Shown in pieces: positions 41,454 through 49,972 of a stretch of DNA of 64,000 nucleotides. A model generated the notes under the pieces. The model was not told the origin of the DNA and searched no databases. It saw nothing but the letters and a program-made list of their open reading frames with translations. The stretch is taken from NCBI RefSeq assembly GCF_040549045.1, contig NZ_JBEWTB010000002.1:3770501-3834500 (forward strand). The letters are read 5' to 3'. Made by a program: the position numbers and the translations under genes. Position 1 is the first letter of the stretch; each line of letters begins with the position of its first letter. Origin of the DNA: Endozoicomonas sp. NE40 (GTDB lineage: Bacteria > Pseudomonadota > Gammaproteobacteria > Pseudomonadales > Endozoicomonadaceae).

Positions 41454-42314
41454 ATGGCTTGGATTCGAAGGGCAGCCCGGCTGATGATGCTTCTCTGTCT
41501 GATGTCTCAGGCATCCATGCTCCGGGCTGCACCTGAAAAGGACTACTGGTCATTTTGGGACAAGCATGATCCCCGCAGTAAGCTTGAGGTTGAGCACGGC
41601 GACTGGCAGATTATTCTCGATAAATACGTTCGCTTCTCAGAAAAGCAGCAGATGTATACCTTTGTTTACGGTGGTGTGAGCCGTCAGAATTCGGAACGTT
41701 TACGTCGTTATTTGAAAAATTTGTCTGAGTACGACCCCAGAACCCTGAACAAAAACGAGCAGCTGGCTTACTGGATTAATCTTTATAATGCTCTGACGGT
41801 TGAGCTGATTTTAAAAAACTATCCGGTGAAGTCCATTACCAAACTGGGCAAAGGCTGGTTTCGTGTTGGTCCCTGGGACGACAAGCTGATTACCGTTGCA
41901 GGTAAAGAGCTGTCATTGAATGATATTGAACATCGTATTCTGCGGCCTGTCTGGAATAACCCCCGAATACACTATGCGGTTAACTGTGCCAGCATTGGCT
42001 GCCCTGATATTGCGCCGGAAGCCTATACTGGCAAGCTTATTGAAGCCCAGATGGATGAGGCGGCAAAACGCTTTATCAACCAGAGCAAAGGTGTCAATTT
42101 TGTCGGTGGGCGACTGGTATTGTCGAAAATCTTTGACTGGTATAGCGATGATTTTGCGGGTAAAGACAGTTCTGGCAAAGCCTATTCCGGCGAAGAAGGG
42201 GTCTGGAAAGAGTTGTTGCAGTTTGCTGACCCCGGACTGCGAACCCGGCTTGAGTCATACAAGGGTGGAATCAGCTACCACTATAGCTGGAAACTGAATG
42301 AATTCCGTCGTTGA
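41454..42314 (+). CDS. DUF547-domain exported protein, copy 2
   Basis: 286 residues; signal peptide (ARLMMLLCLMSQASMLRAAP). The same core as copy 1 in the same order: EQLAYWINLYNALTVELILKNYPVKSITKLG, LSLNDIEHRILRPVW, RIHYAVNCASIGCPDIAPEAYTG and KIFDWYSDDFAG, with an insert SSGKAYSGEEGVW near the C-terminus. Start ATG 41454; in-frame starts slightly upstream cannot be excluded. Tandem duplicate of 40393-41199, now separated from it by a 167-bp foldback element that may carry or disturb transcription signals. Confidence 0.9.
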   Translation: MAWIRRAARLMMLLCLMSQASMLRAAPEKDYWSFWDKHDPRSKLEVEHGDWQIILDKYVRFSEKQQMYTFVYGGVSRQNSERLRRYLKNLSEYDPRTLNKNEQLAYWINLYNALTVELILKNYPVKSITKLGKGWFRVGPWDDKLITVAGKELSLNDIEHRILRPVWNNPRIHYAVNCASIGCPDIAPEAYTGKLIEAQMDEAAKRFINQSKGVNFVGGRLVLSKIFDWYSDDFAGKDSSGKAYSGEEGVWKELLQFADPGLRTRLESYKGGISYHYSWKLNEFRR

Positions 42315-42329
42315 TTATTCAGCTAACTC

Positions 42330-44147
42330 TTACAGATAGCCGTAGAAGATGTTGTTGCTTATTGCCTCAAGTTGCTTATGAAGTCCTGGATACCTGAACA
42401 GGAGAAGAGCTGAATATTGGTCTATCCGCTGCTGATAATCTGCAAGTTCACTGTCGGTTAACGCTTCGTTGCTGACCATTTCCCGCAATAGCCTGATGAT
42501 GGCCCGGCCGTAGCCGATGGCTTCAATATCTGAAGTTGCAGGCTTGACCGGCCAGGTCTCCGCCTCAAGCCGCTGGTCGGCCGTTTGGATGAGTGTCCAC
42601 AATTCACTGTTACGATCCAACGTCTGTTGAACCAGCGCGATAAGAAAGGGAGTTGCATTGTATTCCTGATACAGGCGCAATAAAAACAGCTCAACCAATT
42701 CCGGTTGTTGCTTTAATTGTTGCAGTGCTTTTGCCCGTTGCCTGTTGCCCACCGCAGTAAAGAACGCCTTAATGGCTGGCGAACCGGCTACTTTAGCCAG
42801 GTCCCTGTTAACGGCTCCCTGGTGGGGCATGTATTCGTGAAACGGCAGGCGTCCGGAAGATATGACTTCATACAGACTATGGTCGCCGGTAGAGCCAGCA
42901 ACCGGCACCGGGCCGGACGCATTCTGTAATTCAAGGTAGATTTCCCGATCAAGGGGGAAAGGATTCATGATGGCAATGCTGCGCCGGGCTTTTGGAGAAG
43001 CTGATGTTACCAGTGGATTATCGTCAGGTTGCTTTATTGTTTGCCAGTCTCTGCCATTCCAGTAGTGAAGTCTGTCAGCAGGAATGGCTTGCAGTGACTC
43101 AACAACGGCAGGGATTTCCAGGTCTTCACTGTTTAAAGGCAGCATCAACATCATATCAGCATCCGGCGCCATACCGGCAAGGGAGTGAATGAATAACAGT
43201 TTTCCATACAGACTGTGAAAATAGCCTGTATAAAAGTGCATAGTCTCCTGAGCAGACTCTTGCCTCCTGAGCAGACGCTCATCTGTCTTCAGCAGTTGAT
43301 CAACGGCTTGAGACAAACCATCAGGCATCAAAGCGTGTGCGCTCTTAAAGGAGTAACGACCCGGTATTTCTGGTTTTTTATTCAGGAGCAGGCCGATGTT
43401 TTTCTTGTTAATGCCAAAGGAAGGTGCTAGGGGGGTATCAAGAGAGAGGTAATCGCCGGACAGGTAGGAGTCTTCACTCTCATCAACCGTAAAGGCTGCT
43501 TCAATAGGCTCTGAAGAATAAACACTCAGGCTCTGCTCTACGGTCAATTGATGACCGAAGGGAATGGATGCCATCATTTCATGGTAGTGAGCCATATGAA
43601 TTTGTGGATTTCCCCCGGGTGAGTGGATCTCCATGAAATACATCCAGCTGACGTCTTTATCAAATAATGGGTCCAGGTCATTCGGTGGATCTGATGGATT
43701 GGGTGGAGCGATAACAAAAGAGAATACAGCCTGACTTTGCTCTACTCTCTCTGAATATTCGGTCATTTCAGTGGGCAAATGTGGATCAGGGTCGCTACTG
43801 AACCAGAAGTCGCTGGTTTTGGACGGGTAACCAAAAATTCGTGCTACCTTCTTTTTCTTTTCTGCGCCACCCCCCATTATTCTTTGCAGGGGAATGCCGG
43901 GCAGCGCTTTTTCAAGCAGACCAGAAAAAGACATGACATAAGAGAAATTGCCCATTCCATCCTTGCCTTCTGTCGTCAGGGTAATCCATGTTTTGGAGGG
44001 GTCGGAAGGAGTGAGGAGGGACGCATAGAGAAGGAGCGCATCTTTCTGTCCCTGAAGGCTGGTGGGGATGCCAGAAGGGCTATTTGCAGAAGCAGAAAAG
44101 GTAAAAGCAAAAAGCAGGGGGGCGATCAGTGCGGAACGGAAAACCAT
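42330..44147 (-). CDS. Secreted protein of unknown family, 605 residues
   Basis: ATG 44147 gives a clean signal peptide (VFRSALIAPLLFAFTFSASA); an in-frame TTG at 44156 is less likely. The mature protein has a proline-rich region (IAPPNPSDPPNDLDPLF) and segments such as SWMYFMEIHSPGGNPQIHMAHYHEMMASIPFG and a helical C-terminal half (RAKALQQLKQQPELVELFLLRLYQEY). No enzyme motif or known repeat recognised. It converges with the second DUF547 gene with 15 bases between stops. Confidence 0.72.
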   Translation of the reverse strand: MVFRSALIAPLLFAFTFSASANSPSGIPTSLQGQKDALLLYASLLTPSDPSKTWITLTTEGKDGMGNFSYVMSFSGLLEKALPGIPLQRIMGGGAEKKKKVARIFGYPSKTSDFWFSSDPDPHLPTEMTEYSERVEQSQAVFSFVIAPPNPSDPPNDLDPLFDKDVSWMYFMEIHSPGGNPQIHMAHYHEMMASIPFGHQLTVEQSLSVYSSEPIEAAFTVDESEDSYLSGDYLSLDTPLAPSFGINKKNIGLLLNKKPEIPGRYSFKSAHALMPDGLSQAVDQLLKTDERLLRRQESAQETMHFYTGYFHSLYGKLLFIHSLAGMAPDADMMLMLPLNSEDLEIPAVVESLQAIPADRLHYWNGRDWQTIKQPDDNPLVTSASPKARRSIAIMNPFPLDREIYLELQNASGPVPVAGSTGDHSLYEVISSGRLPFHEYMPHQGAVNRDLAKVAGSPAIKAFFTAVGNRQRAKALQQLKQQPELVELFLLRLYQEYNATPFLIALVQQTLDRNSELWTLIQTADQRLEAETWPVKPATSDIEAIGYGRAIIRLLREMVSNEALTDSELADYQQRIDQYSALLLFRYPGLHKQLEAISNNIFYGYL

Positions 44148-44347
44148 GGCAGTCAACCCGATGTGAACATTACCATGATTATCGATCTTAAAAGATAAAA
44201 CTGAATCGAATACGCTTAACGGTTTACCCCGATCCGGAACTTTTTGATGATATTTCTGTTGCGCTTGTCAGTAGGCAGGTTTGAACCTCTGACTTGTCGC
44301 TGTGAACAACAAGCCAGAGTCAGGATTAGCGATACGGCGAAAACGGA

Positions 44348-45280
44348 TCAGGCAGAGGCTGGTTCGAAATTGATGACCTGCACGGTATCGTCTTCAGAGG
44401 AAGGTGTTGCTTCGGGAATATTGCCTGAGAATATCTCCTGGCTGTCTTCAAACTCATAAGGCTTGCGTTCGCCGGAGCGATCAACCGTCAGGCTGGCAAA
44501 ATCGAACAGTTCGGTATCTGCCATCTGGGAAGGGGCAATATTCTGCATAGCTGTAAAGATGGACTCGATTCGGCTTGGGTGCTTTTTCTCCCATTCTGTC
44601 AGCATGGCTTTAATGTTCTGGCGCTGCAGGTTTTCCTGGGAGCCACACAGATTACAGGGGATAATCGGGTAGTTCTGTATTTGTGCGAAACGGCTGATAT
44701 CTTTCTCACGGCAGTAAGCCAGGGGACGGATAATCACGTTGCGACCGTCGTCTGAACGTAGCTTGGGAGGCATGGCAGACAGGCGCGAACCATAGAACAT
44801 GTTCAGGAACATGGTTTCAACAATGTCGTCCTTATGATGGCCCAGAGCGATCTTGGTGGCACCGATGTCCTCTGCAAAGGAGTACAGCGTACCACGGCGC
44901 AGGCGGGAACACAGACCGCAGGTGGTTTTGCCTTCCGGAATTTTGGACTTTACCACGGAATACGTATCGCGGTTAATAATGTGGTAAGGCACTCCGACAC
45001 TGTCCAGATATTCAGGCAGAATATGCTCCGGGAAGCCCGGTTGCTTCTGGTCCAGGTTAACGGCGACCAGCTCAAAACGAATGGGGGCGCTTTTCTGCAG
45101 GCTCATCAGGATGTCGAGCATGGTGTAGCTGTCTTTACCCCCTGACAGACAGACCATGATCCGGTCACCCTCCTCAATCATATTGAAGTCTTCGATGGCT
45201 TTACCGGTAAAGCGTCTCAGTTTTTTCTGGAGTTTATTGAAACTGTATTTTTCTGCGCCAGTCAGGGTGGACGAACTCAT
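44348..45280 (-). CDS. ttcA: tRNA 2-thiocytidine synthetase TtcA
   Basis: Thiolates cytidine-32 in certain tRNAs, using an iron-sulfur cluster and ATP. 310 residues. PP-loop VCLSGGKDSYTMLDI; the two conserved CxxC motifs CGLCSRLRRGTLY and CNLCGSQENLQRQ; GHHKDDIVETMFLNMFYG. A C-terminal acidic tail (PEATPSSEDDTVQ) extends beyond the core. A perfect FNR box lies 103-116 bases upstream in the divergent gap, a plausible link between an oxygen-sensitive cluster enzyme and oxygen control. Confidence 0.97.
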   Translation of the reverse strand: MSSSTLTGAEKYSFNKLQKKLRRFTGKAIEDFNMIEEGDRIMVCLSGGKDSYTMLDILMSLQKSAPIRFELVAVNLDQKQPGFPEHILPEYLDSVGVPYHIINRDTYSVVKSKIPEGKTTCGLCSRLRRGTLYSFAEDIGATKIALGHHKDDIVETMFLNMFYGSRLSAMPPKLRSDDGRNVIIRPLAYCREKDISRFAQIQNYPIIPCNLCGSQENLQRQNIKAMLTEWEKKHPSRIESIFTAMQNIAPSQMADTELFDFASLTVDRSGERKPYEFEDSQEIFSGNIPEATPSSEDDTVQVINFEPASA

Positions 45281-45689
45281 AGGTTTAGAACACTGATTCG
45301 GAATTAAAGCCGGAGATTATAGCTGTGTGCAATATTCAGCCGCAATCCGGTGCTTCTACCAACAGTCACCCGGGGAGCGTTGTTGATGTAGATCAATGCT
45401 CTGGTGCTGTTTCGGTATATGCAGAGTGTGTCATTATATGAGATAAAATGTTCTACAGGGTTGAAATCATCCGCTAACTTTAATCTGTGCTGAAAATAGA
45501 CAGTTGGCTATGAATCAGAACACTATCAGGGATTGTTGACTTAACCTGTATAAACCATTCAGGGGCAGTGCTTTTCGGTTTGCCGAATAAATTCCTTCGC
45601 TCATGACTGTTTAAGCTGAATTAACGGTAACTCAGGGATAGCCAGTACTAACAATAATCTTCGATAAACGCAATGTTCAGGGGATTTTT
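45281..45689. other. Divergent regulatory region, ttcA / dksA-like
   Basis: 409 bases with no ORF. Contains a perfect FNR box (45383-45396), then TATATG at 45416-45421 in the plus direction at the distance expected for a class II FNR-activated promoter. The far half (45500-45680) shows no further motif that I can name. Confidence 0.55.
45383..45396. promoter_or_regulatory. FNR/Anr box between ttcA and dksA-like genes
   Basis: TTGATGTAGATCAA is an exact match to TTGAT-N4-ATCAA. Its centre (45389.5) lies about 41 bases before a start site implied by TATATG (45416-45421), the class II activation geometry toward the plus-strand gene; on the other strand TAGAAG is a poorer -10 for ttcA. Confidence 0.75.
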
Positions 45690-46025
45690 ATGAGTGATCA
45701 CAATAAGTTGAGAGATTGGATGCTGAGCCGTCGGGAAGCACTCAATGAGCGGTTGCATAACATCAAAAAAGACGTCACTCGCAAAGCCAGTGCCGACTGG
45801 TCTGAGCAGGCTCAGGAGCGGGAAAATGATGAAGTTATTGATGCACTGGGGAACGAGGCCAGAATTGAGCTGAATAAGATCAATCTCGCTCTGGATCGTA
45901 TGAATAATGATGAGTATGGGTATTGTGACGGCTGTGGTGGCGAGATCGCTCCCGCCCGGCTGGAAGCTATGCCTTATGCCGACCTTTGTATCAAGTGTGC
46001 AGAAGCCCGGGACAACGGGGGCTGA
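45690..46025 (+). CDS. DksA/TraR-family zinc-finger protein
   Basis: 111 residues: an N-terminal helical hairpin (DWMLSRREALNERLHNIKKDV...ARIELNKINLALDRMNN) and a C4 zinc finger (YGYCDGCGGEIAPARLEAMPYADLCIKCAEARD). Shorter than DksA (about 150 residues), so a TraR/DksA2-like member. Such proteins enter the RNA polymerase secondary channel; whether this one does needs the coiled-coil tip residues. It is 294 bases downstream of a perfect FNR box, suggesting oxygen-dependent expression. Confidence 0.85.
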   Translation: MSDHNKLRDWMLSRREALNERLHNIKKDVTRKASADWSEQAQERENDEVIDALGNEARIELNKINLALDRMNNDEYGYCDGCGGEIAPARLEAMPYADLCIKCAEARDNGG

Positions 46026-46559
46026 TTAAAGGCTGCGAATCATGGTATCGGCCTGGTTTGCAGTAGTCTGGCTGGTTTCCCCTGTGATCAGCCTTTCATA
46101 ACTGTCTACAAAGCTTTGCACTGAACCCGGGTTATGTCGGTGAAAATAGTTGTGCCACAGTTTGCCCAGCCCTTCGATATCGTCTTCCGGTAAGGAATGA
46201 ATGCTTTTTTCAGTCCGGCAATAAATCAGCCATGCAATCGCCGTTGCGTAGGAGAGATTGGTGGCCAGCTCATGGTGAGGGTGGCACAGAAATTCTCTCT
46301 GGCTGGCCAGGCCTCTGACCAGGCTCGACAGTTCTGACCTTTTAGCCAGGTAAAAGTCCCAGATATTTCGGTGCATACGGGGAGAGATATGATAAATCCC
46401 CAGAGCCCGATGATGGTCCTGTTTGATATGAAATCCCAGCTCTGATTCTCTGGCCGCTGTTCCCAGCAACAGGTTCTCGGCGGTTGGGCTCCACATTTTG
46501 AGATGCTTCAGGGTGGGACGGACAACATAATGGCGCAACTCCTTTGCACAAATTCCCAT
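46026..46559 (-). CDS. Conserved protein of unknown function
   Basis: 177 residues from ATG 46559, where AAGGA sits 7 bases upstream; ATG 46574 lacks a ribosome site. The segment ENLLLGTAARESELGFHIKQDHHRALGIYHISPRMHRNIWDFYL resembles the ALG-type helical core of phage- or lysozyme-like muramidase folds, with an ESELG glutamate, but this is a weak impression. No signal peptide. Immediately abuts the stop of the dksA-like gene on the opposite strand. Likely near-neighbour of apt, as in pseudomonads. Confidence 0.65.
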   Translation of the reverse strand: MGICAKELRHYVVRPTLKHLKMWSPTAENLLLGTAARESELGFHIKQDHHRALGIYHISPRMHRNIWDFYLAKRSELSSLVRGLASQREFLCHPHHELATNLSYATAIAWLIYCRTEKSIHSLPEDDIEGLGKLWHNYFHRHNPGSVQSFVDSYERLITGETSQTTANQADTMIRSL

Positions 46560-46650
46560 GCCTTGATCCTTCATGAGGTTGAATACTCGTTTTATCGTAT
46601 CACTGGCTTAATACTGAAGCATCTGCCATTTTGACAATAATCTGTAAGTA

Positions 46651-46676
46651 CAGAGAGAAGCTGCTGATTCTCTCTG
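46651..46676 (-). terminator. Hairpin after apt
   Basis: CAGAGAGAA (46651-46659) pairs with TTCTCTCTG (46668-46676), 9 bases beyond the apt stop. Perfect stem, weak T-tract. Confidence 0.5.
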
Positions 46677-46685
46677 CAACAGAAT

Positions 46686-47228
46686 CTATTCCCCTTCAAA
46701 GGCGCACAACGAAAAGGTGGGAACGCCTGCATTTTGCAAACGACGGGAGCCGCCAAGGTCAGGCAGGTCCATAATCGCTGCCGCTTCAATGGTTTTTGCG
46801 CCCAGTTTTTCAATCAGCTGAACCGCTGCCAGCAGAGTTCCGCCGGTTGCGATCAGGTCGTCAACCAGTAAGACCCGGTCGCCTTTGTGCAAACTGTCGG
46901 CATGAACTTCCAGACTGGCAGTGCCATACTCCAGGTCGTATTCTACCGAGATGGTTTTGGCGGGCAGTTTACCTTTTTTACGAAACAGGACCAGGGGCTT
47001 GTTGAGTACATAGGAAAGGTTGGAGCCGATCAGAAAGCCCCGGGCATCCATTGCACCAATATGGCTGAAATCCAGCTCCATGTAACGGTGGATAAAGCTG
47101 TCCATCACGCCACGCCAGGCTTTGGGGTTTTCAAATATGGTGGAAACATCCCGGAACAGGATGCCTGGCTTGGGCCAGTCGGGAACAGTGCGAATCTGGG
47201 ACTTGAGATAAAAATCGTCGATGATCAT
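46686..47228 (-). CDS. apt: Adenine phosphoribosyltransferase
   Basis: Salvages adenine to AMP using PRPP. 180 residues from ATG 47228 (MIIDDFYLKSQIRTVPDWPKPGILFRDVS, the usual N-terminus); an upstream in-frame start at 47297 adds 23 non-homologous residues. The PRPP motif VLLVDDLIATGGT and the FDVST-like substrate loop are present, as is GMDARGFLIG in the form GAMDARGFLIG. It lies downstream of fnr on the same strand but behind a terminator. Confidence 0.97.
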   Translation of the reverse strand: MIIDDFYLKSQIRTVPDWPKPGILFRDVSTIFENPKAWRGVMDSFIHRYMELDFSHIGAMDARGFLIGSNLSYVLNKPLVLFRKKGKLPAKTISVEYDLEYGTASLEVHADSLHKGDRVLLVDDLIATGGTLLAAVQLIEKLGAKTIEAAAIMDLPDLGGSRRLQNAGVPTFSLCAFEGE

Positions 47229-47273
47229 TGAGTGGCAACCATATGCTGTGAAAGTGCCGATCATGGCTTGGGG

Positions 47274-47314
47274 AAAACCACTGCCGTACGGAGCCATCGG
47301 ACTGTACGGCAGTG
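47274..47314 (-). terminator. Intrinsic terminator after fnr
   Basis: CACTGCCGTAC (47279-47289) pairs with GTACGGCAGTG (47304-47314); on the minus strand the stem is followed by GTTTTC. Lies between fnr and apt. Confidence 0.8.
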
Positions 47315-47332
47315 TGAACAGGTTACATCAAA

Positions 47333-48091
47333 TCAGTTTGCTGCAATGATCTGTTCAATATCAGCGGCTTTCCCGCCAGCCAGAGAGCATAGTTGAACTG
47401 CGTCACGAATTTCAATTTCCTTACCAACAGCCGAAATCAGGCCGTTTTTCTGGAAACGAGTGAAAACACGGCTAACCGTCTCTACTGCCAGACCCAGATA
47501 GTTGCCCATCTCATTACGGGACATGGACAGTCTGAAAGACTGGGACGAGAAACCACGACGACGGAAGCGGCTGGCAAGATTGATCAGGAACGTAGCGATA
47601 CGCTCGTCTGCATTCTTCTTGGACAGCAGCATCATCATTTGCTGGTCTTCCCTGATCTTTTTGCTCATCAGGCGCATCAGGTGACGACGCAGCTCCGGGA
47701 AGTCGTCAGACAACATTTCCAGCTGCTCAAACGGAATCTCACACACCATGGTGGTTTCCATGGCCTGGGCGGATACCGGATACACGTCGGTGTCCATACC
47801 ACTCAGACCGAGAATTTCGCTTGGCAGGTAGAAGGCAGTAATCTGTTCTTCACCTTCGTTAGTCGCGGTGTAGGTTTTGATAGCCCCGGAACGCACAGCG
47901 TATACGCTGTCGAACGGGTCTCCTTCCAGAAACAGGTGCTCGCCTTTTTTCAGCGGGCGGCCGCGTTTTATGATTCGATCCAGATTGTCGATGTCTTTCA
48001 CACTCAACGCCAGCGGCAGGCACAGAGAGCTGAGACTGCAATCCCTGCAGGCCACATGGCTTGGTTGTCGGACGTTGGGCTTAGACGTCAT
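47333..48091 (-). CDS. fnr: FNR/Anr oxygen-sensing transcription regulator
   Basis: 252 residues. The [4Fe-4S] ligands are in place: CRDCSLSSLC gives Cys15, Cys18 and Cys24, and Cys117 lies in TTMVCEIPF. Then a cyclic-nucleotide-type beta barrel, a dimer helix and a CRP-type helix-turn-helix whose recognition helix contains ETVSRVFTRFQ (E, S and R that contact TTGAT). Works as an activator at low oxygen. Boxes matching its site precede hemN, ccoN and the ttcA/dksA-like pair, so it is the likely regulator of the block around it. A degenerate box also lies upstream of fnr itself. Confidence 0.97.
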   Translation of the reverse strand: MTSKPNVRQPSHVACRDCSLSSLCLPLALSVKDIDNLDRIIKRGRPLKKGEHLFLEGDPFDSVYAVRSGAIKTYTATNEGEEQITAFYLPSEILGLSGMDTDVYPVSAQAMETTMVCEIPFEQLEMLSDDFPELRRHLMRLMSKKIREDQQMMMLLSKKNADERIATFLINLASRFRRRGFSSQSFRLSMSRNEMGNYLGLAVETVSRVFTRFQKNGLISAVGKEIEIRDAVQLCSLAGGKAADIEQIIAAN

Positions 48092-48179
48092 TGAGTGCCC
48101 TCAAGGTCTTAAATGCAAAACGCTGACTATTTTATGGAAAATATTTAGAAAGTGTAAGTGCGGTGTTGACTTACGAATG

Positions 48180-48193
48180 TTGATATTGATCGT
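48180..48193. promoter_or_regulatory. Degenerate FNR box upstream of fnr
   Basis: TTGATATTGATCGT keeps TTGAT and ATC of the consensus but loses the final AA. It sits 89-102 bases before the fnr start and could mediate autoregulation. Confidence 0.35.
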
Positions 48194-48360
48194 TTTTTAA
48201 ACTTAATTCGGTAAGTCGCATTATATTGCGGTTAATAGCTAGCTGTATTGGTGAATGCTTTGTCATTTTTCGGGGTTTAGGGCAGGGTATGTGCGATTAT
48301 TTTTGTGCAGTGATCTGTAGGTCGCAGGTGTTTTTTATTGTTGCTGATTTATTGAGGCAC

Positions 48361-48397
48361 TGCATGGATCAGAGGTTACTAACCTCTGATCCATGCA
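48361..48397. terminator. Perfect 37-bp palindrome after hemN
   Basis: 18-base arms (48361-48378 and 48380-48397; TGCATGGATCAGAGGTTA and complement) meet at a single C. It lies 15 bases beyond the hemN stop and so probably ends hemN mRNA. No T-run follows, and perfect symmetry with a 1-base centre is also compatible with a protein-binding site. Confidence 0.6.
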
Positions 48398-48411
48398 TAA
48401 CGTTAACCAGA

Positions 48412-49797
48412 CTAAATAACTTTAGAAAAGAACTTCATATTCTTTTGCTCCTGATAATATCGGTCAAACATCATGCAGATATTTCGTATCAGCAGTTTGC
48501 CTGCCGGTGTTACTTCCAGGATTTCGGGGGTTATGGTAATCAGACCATCCTGTTCCAATGGTTTTAAATTGATCAGTTCAGACAGAAAATAGCTGGGAAA
48601 ATCAATCGTATATTGCTGCTCAATTTTTTCTGGTTTCAGTCTGAAATGGCAGATCAGCTCGTTGATGACACTCTGACGAATCTGGTCATCTCTGGTCATT
48701 TTCAGACCGCGCTTGAGCGGCAACTGGTTTTGCTCGATAGCAGACTGGTATTCAGCCATATCCGTATAGTTCTGGGCATAGGTATTGCCTACCTTGCTGA
48801 TAGAAGATACGCCCATGCCCACCAGGTCACACTGGCTGTGTGTGGTATAACCCTGAAAGTTGCGATGCAGTGTGCCGTCTTCCTGTGCAACTGCCAGCTC
48901 GTCATCGGGCAGCGCAAAATGATCCATGCCGATGTAAACATAGCCACTGTCCAGCAGCCTGCGGGTCGCCTGCTGCAGAATCTGCAGTTTGACATCGGCA
49001 GGTGGCAGGTCTCTCTCATTTATTCGACGCTGTGGCATAAAGCGGTGTGGCAGGTGAGCGTAGTTAAACAGTGACAGGCGATCGGGTTGCATCGCGATCA
49101 CCTTGTCGATGGTGGTCATGAATCCGCCGAGCGTCTGGTGCGGCAGCCCGTAAATCAGATCCATGTGAACAGATTTGAATGCCATGGTGCGGGCTGCATC
49201 AAGAACAGATTCAATTTGCGCTTCGCTTTGTACCCGGTTAACCGCCTGTTGCACTCCGGGGTCCAGATCCTGAACACCAATGCTGATGCGGGTAAAGCCC
49301 AGGTCCCGCAATGTCGACATCATGGGCCAGTCTACTTCACGAGGGTCCAGTTCAATGGAGTAATCAATGTCACTCCCATGGGGCAGTTTGAAATGTTCAG
49401 ATACCTTGTTCATCAACGATGAAATCTGTTCCTGATTAAGAAAAGTAGGCGTGCCGCCCCCAAGGTGTAGCTGTTGCACTTCCTGGTCTTCGTTATACAG
49501 GTCTGCCTGCAGCTCAATTTCTTTGAACAGGTAGTTCAGGTAAGTGTCTGCCTGTTCTTTGCGTTTAGTGACAATCTTGTTGCAGGCACAGTAGTAACAA
49601 ACGTGCTGGCAAAACGGAATATGGAAATACAGCGACAGGGGCTTGCCTGTGGCTGAACTACGCCAGGCGCTGGACTGGTAATGCTTCTGGTCGAAGTCTT
49701 CAGAAAACTGAACTGCCGTTGGGTATGAGGTATAGCGTGGACCTGACAGGTCGTACTTGCTGATCAGACCTGTATCCCACACGGGTGTGTTATTCAT
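48412..49797 (-). CDS. hemN: Oxygen-independent coproporphyrinogen III dehydrogenase
   Basis: Radical-SAM enzyme that decarboxylates coproporphyrinogen III for haem synthesis without oxygen. 461 residues from ATG 49797 (MNNTPVWDTGLISKYDLSGPRYTSYPTA), which aligns with known HemN starts; ATG 49809 is four codons upstream. Iron-sulfur motif FCQHVCYYCACNKI; LGGGTPTFLN; GLPHQT. The upstream FNR box with a class II spaced -10 predicts activation at low oxygen. Supplies haem for the adjacent cbb3 oxidase. Confidence 0.97.
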   Translation of the reverse strand: MNNTPVWDTGLISKYDLSGPRYTSYPTAVQFSEDFDQKHYQSSAWRSSATGKPLSLYFHIPFCQHVCYYCACNKIVTKRKEQADTYLNYLFKEIELQADLYNEDQEVQQLHLGGGTPTFLNQEQISSLMNKVSEHFKLPHGSDIDYSIELDPREVDWPMMSTLRDLGFTRISIGVQDLDPGVQQAVNRVQSEAQIESVLDAARTMAFKSVHMDLIYGLPHQTLGGFMTTIDKVIAMQPDRLSLFNYAHLPHRFMPQRRINERDLPPADVKLQILQQATRRLLDSGYVYIGMDHFALPDDELAVAQEDGTLHRNFQGYTTHSQCDLVGMGVSSISKVGNTYAQNYTDMAEYQSAIEQNQLPLKRGLKMTRDDQIRQSVINELICHFRLKPEKIEQQYTIDFPSYFLSELINLKPLEQDGLITITPEILEVTPAGKLLIRNICMMFDRYYQEQKNMKFFSKVI

Positions 49798-49861
49798 AGT
49801 TTTTCTCATTTTGTTCTTATCAGGTCATCAGTCAGCCGTCGACCTTGCGAAATGTTGTTTC

Positions 49862-49903
49862 AGTCTATGAGAATGGCAGGAATGTAAGATTGATATGTGT
49901 CAA
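49862..49903 (-). promoter_or_regulatory. FNR-dependent promoter of hemN
   Basis: The box TTGATATGTGTCAA (49890-49903; one mismatch) is centred at 49896.5. The minus-strand -10 TAGACT at 49862-49867 implies a start about 41 bases downstream of the centre, the class II arrangement. Confidence 0.7.
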
Positions 49904-49972
49904 TAGGTAGGGGGCGTAATTTACATTTCTTGGGTTTAATTGATCAGGGTCAGGTAGGTGAGATCGCATCGG

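Larger units (their letters stand above)
48092..48411. other. Intergenic region upstream of fnr
   Basis: 320 AT-rich bases between hemN stop and fnr start. It contains a partial FNR box (48180-48193) and a perfect 37-bp palindrome (48361-48397). A small frame (113 codons, plus strand, 48226-48567) overlaps hemN and is not supported. Confidence 0.55.

Noticed and set aside
47393..48094. 233-codon frame antisense to fnr
   Set aside because: A shadow of fnr, whose Cys ligands and helix-turn-helix are clear on the other strand.
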